DNA of 6,876 nucleotides from DAMCAP01 sp964369265. Lineage in GTDB: Bacteria; Bacillota; Clostridia; Oscillospirales; Ruminococcaceae. Every line of letters starts with the position of its first letter. The first letter of the stretch is position 1. The DNA lies in contig CAYJEV010000089.1 in assembly GCA_964369265.1 (NCBI GenBank), forward strand, positions 1 through 6,876, read 5' to 3'. Below are positions 1 to 6,693 of this stretch, in pieces. The position numbers and the translations under genes are program-made. The notes under the pieces were generated by a model that saw only the letters and a list, made by a program, of their open reading frames with translations, had not been told where the DNA came from and did not search any database.

Positions 1-3000
1 CAGTTTTAAAGTTATCTGTGTTGTTTGTTTGCTTGAAGATTACATTGTGTTTAACACTATCATCCTTTTTCCAAGTTGCTGTTAGTGTTTTTTCCTTTGT
101 TGTATCATCTTCAGTTAGATCATAGCCTGTGAAAATAAAGCCATCTTTTTCAGGGTTTGGATGCACAACATTGCCAGTTATAGTAATTTCGTATGAAGGT
201 TTACCATCTTGATTATCAATAGTAACCTTTTCATTTGGGTGCAGTCCTATAACTGTGTCTGGAACAACATCATCAGTAGCTACATCATTTTTTCCATAAT
301 CTAGCTCGTAAGTATAGTATGGATATAAGATTTTATTGCCTGTAATAGTTGTATCAAACTTCCACTCTGTATCTTTGTTATTCGGCTCTTCTGTCCAGAA
401 CTTAAAAGTTCCGTCATTGTATTCTGGGGATGTTGTTGGCTCTGTGATTGTGCCGCCATATAATACAGTTTGCTTTTCAAAGTTATTATCAACAGTTGGA
501 GTTGTTGTTGGGTCTTTAGCGAATAGCACTGTTAATGCCTTCACAGAATCTACATAAACACCAATGTCCATATGACCATCTGTTACTTCAAAATCAGTTA
601 GGTTGCTATCAGTTATATATTGAATAGCCCCAAAGTCGGACGTTCCTGCATGGAACTCCAGCCCATCACTTATATGATGATTGTTGTTGATTAAGATGTC
701 CTCACCCTTTGTTGGATAACCACTTGAGATGAAATAGTTCTCATCAGCTTCTTCGATATTATAAATTAACTTATAAGAAGCATCGAAGTCAGCGCCAGGC
801 TCCCTCTCTTTAGGAGGAATTAGTAGGGTATATGTGCCATCTTCATTGATTGTTGGTGTAAATGTTTTTTCTGGGGTTGCAGATACATCAGTAAATGTTG
901 CATTTTCTAAAATTGTTTTAGTTAGTGCATCAACTGTATACTCTTCTGTTCCCTCATCAAACAAACCATTCTTATCCATATCATTAAAGATTATACCGCT
1001 AATCTCATACCACTTGAAAGTGAATGTAGCATTATTAGTGTCGCCGCCATTTACAACAGCAGCAATAGTCGAAACTGTGTTATTAGGAGCATCATATAGT
1101 GATTCTTTATTAGCACTTAATGGGAAAGTAAATAACTTACTTTCAGAAGTCTCGCTATCATTTTCAATTCTAATATACTTAACCTCTGATTCATCTGTTG
1201 TTACAGTATTATTAGTTTCATCAGTATACTCACTATAATATGTAATAGTCCAGTTATCGCCTGTTTCATCTTTAACTAATCCATTCAGATTCATTGGGAT
1301 TGTTCCATCTTTTGGAATAGTAATTAGAGCATCTAATGTTTGGCTAGCTGTCTTAGAAGCCACAACACTTAATGAAAGCTCATCATGCTCATTTGCAAAA
1401 TACTCTTGGTTATCAGCAGATACAACACCGCCGTCAATTGATGGTGTTAAAACAACGCCAGTTGCACGTGCGCCAGTAACTTGTATGTATGGAGTCATAT
1501 GTTTTCCATCAGTTGGCGGTAAACCTGTTGCATCATCAAGACCTAAATCAAGCAGCCTATTCTCTCCTTCTAGACCAGATATTCCATATTCTAAGTCATT
1601 TTGCGCTGTTATGCCTTCATCATCTGCTCTAGATCTCTCATAAGAAGATGGAACAAAGCTATTGTAATGATAGTCCTCTGAATTTGTTGCCATCATCGGA
1701 CCTATGTCAAATACAGCATCTGTAAATAATAAATATGAGCCTGAACCCTCAACGTTTACAGTTGTTCTAAAAGAATCGCCTGGAAAATTAATCTTATAAT
1801 CTTCTAGGGTTAGATCATAATCATCTTCCTCTATTCTTGATACAGAAAAATCGTATCTTAGCCAAGTATCTTCTCTGTTTTTAAACGTTGTAATATGTTC
1901 GTCTTGAGGCCCAATATATTGAAAATAATCTGTGTTTAACTTAAAATAGAAAGCCATACCATCAGCCAAATTTATAAAATCATCTGTTGTTGAGTAGCTT
2001 CCGATATCAAAGTCATATTTAATCTTATTTTCATATGCAAATGTGTGTGTTGAATAATTTGCATCTTCAGTATCTACAGAAAATATTCTAACCGCTGCAG
2101 GATTTAAATACTCGAAATATTGTGGATACCTTGAAGATCTATCTTCATCTAGATGCACTAAATTATCAGCAGTAACACTAGCTATCAGATTACTCTTTAC
2201 TACATCATAATACGCATCTTCATAAGAATTACTGGTTAATGGCATTTCGCCAGCTGGAGTATCAATATCGCTATTATAAACAACTTCAATAATTCTATTA
2301 TAATCTTCAATGGCATTTCCGACTGCATATAAAATCAGTTCTGGAAGATTAACTTTAATAGAAGTTAGATACTCTCCATCTGGACAGAAGAACTCTCTAT
2401 TGTTATCAAAATCAATGGTTTTATCTGTTGCAACAGGATTACCATCTTTATCAATAGTTGAATATGTAATTGTCGGTTGCCCTTCAACTAAAAAACCTTG
2501 TATGCCACCGCCACCATAATAGTATCCAGTGCCTAGTTCCAATTTGGAAATATGCTCCATATGACCATCAAGTTCGGTTGTGATATCGATTTCCACATTT
2601 TCATATACTTGAGAAATAATTCCGGCATCATAGTTACCATCGCTTGTATCAAAATCTGTTCTTCGGAAATAAATATCAGCACCACCATTGGTTTCTTCTG
2701 TATCATTTAAATGAAAAGGATGTCTTGGAGTATTATTATTATGCTCATTAGTAACAGTAATATTTAGATTATCAACAGAGCCTTGTTGGGTCCACATAAA
2801 ATCAATTATTTCCATATCAGCAGCAGCTGCTTCTTCTTCAGTATGGATTTTTCTGCCATCTAGTAATAATTCTCCACTATGATCAGTAATTTCTACAGGC
2901 ATAACTACAACACCTGCTTCACTATTAGTAAACTTACCTTTAAAATATCCTTGGAAAGCATCACCATATGATGTTTTTAAGCCATTTCCATCTAATCTTA

Positions 3001-5202
3001 AGTGTATTTCTTTCGTTCCTTCAGGAATAGTAATTTCCCCAGTCTGAAAATCAGCAATTCCAAGATTGCCATTAATAATTTTGCCATCATAATCTGATTC
3101 TGGATCATCATCAAACCAAACTTCTTCTATACCCTGATAATATCGGCCATTATATATATTAAAAACTGTTGGTTCAAAATCTTCAGGTATTGTTAGAGTA
3201 ATTATTCCGTTTGGATATCTTTCCTCAATCTCGAAATTGCTATCACTTTCATTATTTTCAATAGTAAATTTATATTGAGTATCTGCATGGTCATTTGGAT
3301 TAAAACTATCTGGAGATGTCGAAGAAACTAGATTATCAACATAAATAAGGCCGGGTACATTAACAGCTATTTTGCCCAAATAAATAGTTTTCGGAACTGT
3401 TTTCGCTGGTTCTGAGCCGGTTGCTGGAATAAATTGATCATAAGTAATAGTGGAGATTTCTTCTGCCACTAAGGGTTTACCTGATATTTCAAGCAAATCA
3501 CCATCATATCTAATTCCACTATCACCTGTCAAAGAATATGCCATACTTACTGCCTGACCAGCTGGAGTAATAGAGCCTTCAAAGAAATGAAGGGCATTTA
3601 TAGCTAGAGAATAGGAAAACAAATTATTTAGCTTATTAGTTGTATCTTCATACGATAGCCATCTATTAGGATCGGTAGTACCATAACCGAATTCTTGTTG
3701 ACCAGTAAAGCTCTCAAATGAAGCAACCTGCTTAAATTCTCCTTCACCTATACCTTTTGGAAAAATAATATTATATTTTAAATTACTTATCGGATAGTGA
3801 TTACTACTAGAAAAAGTTGTTTTTATTGCAGCTTCTTCTGCTCTATCAGAGCTATTAACGAATGGATCTATTGAAACAGTTGAGCCACTATTATATGGTC
3901 CATTAGCAAAGGCTAATTGCCCACTAGACATTAACCATAATTCATACTTAGCATCAGCTGCCGCTTTATCAGTTGCGACACCAGCAACAGTATCAGTATA
4001 AGTTAATGTTTTACCAGCTAGCCCATTGTTTTGATGAACGATTGTATTTGCTGCGTTCAAATTTTCAGTCATGCCTGTGAAGTCAGGTTTATGCTCACCA
4101 TGGAAGTTAACATCATTATCTTCAACAGTAAAGCTTGCATCAATCGCTCCAATTGTATAACCTACTGCAAGACCAAACTGAGAGGATGGATGATTAACTA
4201 AAGTATGTCCAATTGCTCCTGCAATAGTCCCCTTACTATCGATATATGTTGTTGCACTATGCCCTTCTTTGAAAGAAACAGCTATTTCTGCATAAAGAGA
4301 AAAATTATCTATATTTCTAGTATCAACATAGTAGTAAGCTAAAGTATCTGTAACCTTTTGTCGCCCTACTCCATGATCATTGTTTTCAGGCAATGGTAAG
4401 TCTAGTAGCTTAAACGGAAAAATATTTTCTGGAATATTATAAGGGTTAATATCAATAACAATCTTATTATTCTCTACGCCTTTTGGCAACTCAACGTTTA
4501 TTTCATAATAAAAAGAAGAGTTAGCAGCTACTAGATTAGTTGTATAATTCCAAAGTGTACTATCTGTTCCATCATAAAAAACAGGATTAGGATTTAAAAT
4601 TGTTATTTTTGGCACTGTCACAGCTCTATTGCTCTTTACAGGAGCTACAACTTCACTACTGCTTGAGGAATTTGCATCTCCTGGCAGTGGTGGAAGTGGT
4701 GGCAGATCTGCGCTGCTCTCTTGGGAAGAAGCACTGCTCTCGCCTTCTGGTGGTAGCGGTGGCAGTGGCGGTACATCTGCACTGCTCTCTTCGGAAGAAG
4801 AAGCACTGCTCTCGCCCTCTGGTGGAGCNNNNNNNNNNNNNNNNNNNNNNNNNNNNNNNNNNNNNNNNNNNNNNNNNNNNNNNNNNNNNNNNNNNNNNNN
4901 NNNNNNNNNNNNNNNNNNNNNNNNNNNNCTGGTGGAGCTGGTGGCAGCGATGGTGCATCTGCACTGCTCTCTTCGGAAGAAGAAGCACTGCTCTCGCCCT
5001 CTGGTGGAGCTGGTGGCAGCGATGGTGCATCTGCACTGCTCTCTTCGGAAGAAGAGCCTCCTACATCAGAGCTAACGCTTGATGATGAGGAATTGTTTTG
5101 CGGTGGTACGTCAGTTGCTAAAGCCATAGTAATATTTCCAAAAGATAATTGGAACACCATAGCCAATGATAACAATGACGACAAAATACGTTTTGTGTTC
5201 AA
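1..5202 (-). CDS. Giant secreted adhesin-like surface protein (3' end beyond the window; interrupted by an assembly gap)
   Basis: Likely a cell-surface adhesin or matrix protein. Translation starts at TTG (5200-5202), 7 bases after GGAGG. A signal peptide leads into a Ser/Glu/Pro-rich 24-residue repeat array holding 100 Ns. From 4828 to base 2 the minus strand stays open for 1609 codons, with no stop and protein-like composition throughout. Reading order: signal peptide, repeat stalk, about 1,200 residues of beta-rich sequence with no family I can name, an SdrD-B-like domain (about 1003-555), then InlB-type repeats (about 544-62 and continuing). The visible part exceeds 1,700 residues and has only one cysteine (codon 2386-2384), which is typical of secreted Gram-positive proteins. 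The C-terminus is outside the window, so an LPXTG or other wall anchor cannot be checked. The filler Ns put the two halves in different frames; the repeat phase shows this is an assembly artefact. Adhesion is inferred from the domain types; the ligand is unknown. Confidence 0.9.
62..240 (-). other. InlB/Listeria-Bacteroides-type repeat, second and degenerate copy
   Basis: The segment includes VTIDNQDGKPSYEI, then NPEKDGFIFTGYDLTEDD, and closes with TLTATWKKDD. The 'P.kdGfiFtgYd' turn and the final 'tLtAtW' strand match the second half of the same repeat family. The first half is less clear. A further unit seems to begin at KHNVIFKQT (about 51-25) and runs off the window, so a repeat series probably continues into the unseen C-terminal part. 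Confidence 0.6.
312..544 (-). other. InlB/Listeria-Bacteroides-type (Flg_new-like) repeat, first copy
   Basis: The protein segment runs from ALTVLFAKDP through QTVLYGGTITEPTTSPEY and FKFWTEEP to WKFDTTITGNKILYPYY. It follows the consensus of this small beta-grasp repeat: a strand, then a 'v.yGg.i.eP' turn, an aromatic 'F.fW', then 'w.Fd..it.n..LyPyy'. It directly follows the SdrD-B-like domain. These repeats are common in surface proteins of Listeria and gut Bacillota. Their function as spacer or binding modules is known only in part. Confidence 0.7.
555..1003 (-). other. SdrD-B-like domain with a calcium-type loop
   Basis: This part of the giant protein begins SGIIFNDMDKNG and ends near MDIGVYVD, the usual opening and closing patterns of SdrD/SdrC-type B domains. 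The loop encoded at 982-950 reads DMDKNGLFDEG, with Asp, Asp, Asn and Asp at EF-hand-like spacing, the type of loop that binds Ca2+ in staphylococcal B repeats. The length, about 150 residues, is somewhat above the usual 110-120. Such domains act as rigid calcium-stabilised spacers. Calcium binding here is inferred from the motif. Confidence 0.75.
1010..4620 (-). other. Central region of the giant surface protein with no recognised domain
   Basis: About 1,200 residues lie between the repeat stalk and the SdrD-B-like domain. The sequence is rich in Asp, Asn, Thr, Tyr and Ser, with alternating hydrophobic residues typical of stacked beta-sandwich (Ig-like) modules. It has few basic residues and one cysteine (FFCPDG, codon at 2386). 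Several blocks look like module edges, for example VPKITILNPNP just after the stalk, ITIPEGTKEIHLRL near the middle and DALITIPKDGTIPMNLNG near the end. The last of these, with its following NWTITYY segment, resembles the Ig-like parts that precede SdrD-B domains in other large Gram-positive surface proteins. I see no catalytic motif and cannot assign a family or ligand. Confidence 0.5.
4682..5055 (-). repeat. In-frame tandem array of 72-bp (24-residue) Ser/Glu/Pro units containing the assembly gap
   Basis: On the coding strand each unit encodes a Ser/Glu/Ala half (SSSEESSAD) followed by a proline half (APSLPPAPPEGESSA or variants). Units start at residue 50. The 4929-4983 and 5001-5055 stretches are identical over 55 bases at a period of exactly 72. 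Left of the gap, 4747-4818 is a full unit with about 8 substitutions, all in the proline half. The final unit, toward 4682, is one codon shorter and has Leu-Pro-Pro-Leu in place of Ala-Pro-Ser-Leu. At least four units are visible, plus an unknown number in the gap. An acidic, serine-rich and polyproline-rich segment of this kind is usually an extended, possibly glycosylated stalk or wall-spanning region; that role is inferred. Confidence 0.93.
4829..4928. other. Assembly gap of 100 Ns (placeholder length)
   Basis: Exactly 100 Ns sit inside the 72-bp tandem array. The motif ctggtggagc ends at 4828 and begins again at 4929. Keeping the 72-base phase across the gap requires a true length of 62 + 72n bases (62, 134, 206 and so on). 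Each of these is 2 modulo 3, which is the class needed to join the reading frame on either side. The value 100 fits neither condition, so it is a filler and not a measured length. Confidence 0.95.
5116..5202 (-). other. Signal peptide of the giant surface protein
   Basis: Residues 1-29 have the layout of a Sec signal peptide. There is a basic N-region (MNTKR), then a hydrophobic core of about 16 residues rich in Leu, Ser, Val and Phe, then an Ala-Leu-Ala motif at residues 27-29, which fits signal peptidase I cleavage before Thr30. The mature protein then begins with Asp, Pro, Gln and Asn and a run of serines. The TTG start is needed for this. The first in-frame ATG (codon 15) would remove the basic N-region and half the hydrophobic core. 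Confidence 0.85.
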
Positions 5203-5206
5203 GTTG

Positions 5207-5214
5207 TTTCCTCC
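5207..5214 (-). promoter_or_regulatory. Ribosome binding site that fixes the TTG start of the giant surface protein
   Basis: On the minus strand GGAGGAAA lies 7 bases (from the end of GGAGG) before the TTG at 5202, which is an ideal Shine-Dalgarno spacing. An ATG just upstream, overlapping the start of this motif, is out of frame. The strong site supports TTG as the true start despite the rarer codon. Confidence 0.85.
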
Positions 5215-5280
5215 ATTTCTTTTTGTAATGCAACTGCCTTTAGTTTAGCCTATTAGCACGCTACATCATCATACTATATA

Positions 5281-5310
5281 ATAATATCATATTATTATTA
5301 TAAAAAACAA
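5281..5310 (-). promoter_or_regulatory. Alternative weak promoter candidate nearer the start codon
   Basis: On the minus strand TTGTTT (5310-5305) lies 18 bases before TATTAT (5286-5281), within a run of ATT triplets. This would give a leader of about 70 bases. The -35 match is weak and the -10 lies in simple AT sequence, so the assignment is tentative. Confidence 0.22.
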
Positions 5311-5392
5311 GACAGAAACTACCATTTTATCTCTAAAAATGCATTTTCGTAACTTTTTCTTAATATTTATGGTGATTTTGCACTTTATTCAT

Positions 5393-5421
5393 ATAAAAGC
5401 AACAAAAATGTCTTTTTTCAA
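5393..5421 (-). promoter_or_regulatory. Candidate sigma-A-type promoter for the giant surface protein
   Basis: On the minus strand TTGAAA (5421-5416, one mismatch to TTGACA) is separated by 17 bases from TTTTAT (5398-5393, four of six matches to TATAAT). This would give a 5' leader of roughly 180 bases. In so AT-rich a stretch such matches occur by chance, so this is only the better of two candidates. Confidence 0.3.
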
Positions 5422-5640
5422 TAATTGATCGCAGTTTATTACAGAAAAATTCAGTATTTTCGTCCTTTTTCGATAATATACATATCAAAAAGCACAAAGC
5501 TAAACACAACAACGCAATAAAATAACATAAATATTAAAACTTTTACTAAATGAGAATTGTAATATAAATCGTTTGTTAGATTAAAAAATCTCGCAAAAGA
5601 TAGGCCATTTTTTCAATGGTTTCAGACTATTTATTCTCTA

Positions 5641-5681
5641 AAATTTGAAAACCCGCTAAAAAGCCTTGACTTCTTAGCAGG
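5641..5681 (-). terminator. Rho-independent terminator after the PspA cluster
   Basis: Read on the minus strand, CCTGCTAAGAAG (5681-5670) pairs with CTTTTTAGCGGG (5663-5652) to give a 12-bp stem with two G-T wobbles and a 6-base loop. The T-rich tract TTTTCAAATTT (5651-5641) follows. The other side of the hairpin has no T-run, so it acts in the minus direction only. It lies about 50 bases past the pspA stop and separates the cluster from the surface-protein gene. Confidence 0.87.
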
Positions 5682-5731
5682 TTATGCTGACATTATAATT
5701 TTTAATTTAATTCGAGAGCGATCTGAGATAA

Positions 5732-6418
5732 TTACTCATCAATTCCCATAGACTTTTTAAGTGCTGCAAGCTCATCATCAACACTACTAGCTGATCCACC
5801 ACTAGTATATTTTTCTTCCAGCGCTGCAACTTCATCAACAGGCACTGCGTTTAATTCTGTTTGTGCGTTAACTTCATCAACCATTCGATTGATTTTATCC
5901 TCCATACGGCTAAAATCGCCCATTGTACTTTGCATATCAGTCGCACTACTTCCAAGTTCATTTACCTTCTGTTGAGCTTCGGCAATTGCAAGCTTTGCTT
6001 TAAGCTCATCTCTGCGAGCGTGTAGATTTCCAATATCATCCACAAGCTTATCGTGTAGCTGACGCATTTTAGTCGCATTTGCTTTAGCAGTATCGTATGA
6101 AATTTTTATTGTACTGCTTATTTTCTCAAGCTCTTGCTTTTTCTCTAAAAACACCTTCGCATCGCCCTCATTGCCAGCAATCAAGGCCTTTTTAGCAAGC
6201 TCAGTAAATTTCTCTATCTCCTCTAAATGCTCATCATAAACTCGTCTAGTGCGAGCTTCTTCTGCCATAACGCCTGCTGTTTCATTTTTGACCTCATCTA
6301 AATCTTCAACAGCCTGCCTCAAGTATTGATCAATCATCTTTTCAGGATCTTCAGCCTTATCAATAATAGAGTTCAAGTTAGACTCTAATATTGCGCCAAT
6401 TCTTTTAAATATGCTCAT
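5732..6418 (-). CDS. pspA: PspA/IM30 (Vipp1-type) family membrane-remodelling protein
   Basis: This is a 228-residue member of the PspA/IM30 family (ESCRT-III superfamily). Such proteins bind the cytoplasmic face of stressed membranes, form rings or rods and limit leakage of the proton gradient. The N-terminal segment MSIFKRIGAILESNLNSII is an amphipathic membrane-binding helix. Residues 20-27 carry the family signature DKAEDPEK, followed by IDQYLRQ. Residues from about 30 to 155 form the long coiled-coil hairpin, rich in Ala, Glu, Lys and Arg. Weaker helices and a Gly/Ser linker (TSGGSASS) come before the last helix, ELAALKKSMG. The length matches family members of about 220-230 residues. 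The ATG is preceded 9 bases away by GGGGAG. The gene starts 14 bases after the stop of the small membrane-protein gene, so the two are co-transcribed. Whether it is PspA/YdjF-like or LiaH-like cannot be settled here. No PspF-type regulator is visible. Confidence 0.95.
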   Translation of the reverse strand: MSIFKRIGAILESNLNSIIDKAEDPEKMIDQYLRQAVEDLDEVKNETAGVMAEEARTRRVYDEHLEEIEKFTELAKKALIAGNEGDAKVFLEKKQELEKISSTIKISYDTAKANATKMRQLHDKLVDDIGNLHARRDELKAKLAIAEAQQKVNELGSSATDMQSTMGDFSRMEDKINRMVDEVNAQTELNAVPVDEVAALEEKYTSGGSASSVDDELAALKKSMGIDE

Positions 6419-6427
6419 TTTGGTTTT

Positions 6428-6433
6428 CTCCCC
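6428..6433 (-). promoter_or_regulatory. Ribosome binding site of pspA, touching the upstream stop codon
   Basis: GGGGAG lies 9 bases before the pspA ATG. Its first G is also the last base of the TAG stop of the upstream 69-residue gene (6435-6433). A ribosome finishing the upstream gene would therefore sit over the pspA start, which suggests coupled translation. Confidence 0.75.
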
Positions 6434-6642
6434 TATTTGTCAATTTCATATTTTTTTGCAAGCTCATCAGCCTCATCATCAAATTTCTTTAAAGGCTTCT
6501 CTAGCATAGCATCATACTTTCGATCTTTTTCAGATTTATTATACATCGAAACACATTTCACAATAAAAAATGCCCCTACAACAAAAACAATAGCTACAAA
6601 AATCGCAATTGTTCCTCCTAATGATAAAACCAAATCTAACAT
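6433..6642 (-). CDS. Small single-pass membrane protein linked to PspA
   Basis: This 69-residue protein has one hydrophobic helix at about residues 4-28 (VLSLGGTIAIFVAIVFVVGAFF). A highly charged tail follows from about residue 35 (KSEKDRKYDAMLEKPLKKF, then acidic and Lys-rich to the end), probably helical and cytoplasmic. A lone cysteine sits at the membrane border (IVKCV). The ATG is preceded 11 bases away by a run of six G. The gene lies between a zinc-ribbon gene and pspA, 14 bases from the latter, so it belongs to the same operon. A short membrane helix plus a charged cytoplasmic helix resembles the layout of PspB, but I see no sequence proof of kinship. It may be a membrane anchor or sensor for PspA; that is inference. 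I do not recognise the family. Confidence 0.85.
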   Translation of the reverse strand: MLDLVLSLGGTIAIFVAIVFVVGAFFIVKCVSMYNKSEKDRKYDAMLEKPLKKFDDEADELAKKYEIDK

Positions 6643-6653
6643 AATGCTACTAT

Positions 6654-6659
6654 CCCCCC
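6654..6659 (-). promoter_or_regulatory. Unusual G6 ribosome binding site of the small membrane protein
   Basis: The only purine-rich motif before the ATG at 6642 is GGGGGGA (minus strand), 11 bases upstream. It can pair with the anti-Shine-Dalgarno sequence only with a G-U wobble, and six G in a row stand out in this AT-rich DNA. Homopolymer runs can vary in length, which would change the spacing or strength of the site. Confidence 0.5.
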
Positions 6660-6693
6660 AAATTCATACTTAGAGAATGTATAGTTTTCTCAC

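Larger units (their letters stand above)
5215..5640. other. AT-rich intergenic region without a convincing gene
   Basis: Between the terminator of the PspA cluster and the ribosome binding site of the giant protein I see no plausible coding frame. The region contains many short A and T runs, a 12-bp perfect palindrome aaaatgcatttt (5336-5347), a small inverted repeat ccatt/aatgg (5607-5621) with no following T-run, and the weak promoter candidates listed separately. It most likely serves as the promoter and leader region of the surface protein. Confidence 0.6.

Noticed and set aside
336..557. Short plus-strand open frame, a minus-strand frame at 301-492, and a plus-strand one at 2310-2519
   Set aside because: All overlap the continuous minus-strand frame in other phases and have no ribosome site or domain.
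834..1238. Plus-strand open frame of 134 codons
   Set aside because: It lies opposite the SdrD-B-like domain region of the giant protein. Its Ser/Val/Leu-rich composition is what the reverse of the Asp/Asn/Thr-rich frame gives, and no ribosome site precedes it.
4645..4828. Frameshift or pseudogene in the giant gene after the N run
   Set aside because: The apparent shift and the stop near 4645 come from the arbitrary 100-N filler. Using the repeat phase, the frame is restored and stays open for 1609 codons.
1..4828. Mycoplasma-type code (TGA as tryptophan), considered because of the low GC
   Set aside because: Tryptophan is encoded by TGG throughout and no in-frame TGA occurs in the long frame, so the standard bacterial code fits.
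4682..5055. CRISPR array or other spaced repeat
   Set aside because: The units are contiguous 72-base in-frame coding repeats with no unique spacers, and they encode a Ser/Glu/Pro peptide.
4600..5082. Plus-strand open frames across the repeat array, including a Gly/Ser-rich one (GGSGG type)
   Set aside because: They are antisense shadows of the 72-base repeats, contain the N run, lack ribosome sites, and oppose a well-supported minus-strand gene with a signal peptide.
5607..5621. Inverted repeat ccatt/aatgg as a terminator
   Set aside because: The stem is only 5 bp with no T-run on either side. The hairpin at 5652-5681 already explains termination.
6437..6673. Plus-strand open frame of 78 codons
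   Set aside because: It is antisense to the 69-residue membrane protein, which has operon context. Its Ser/Phe-rich product is a typical reverse-frame shadow.
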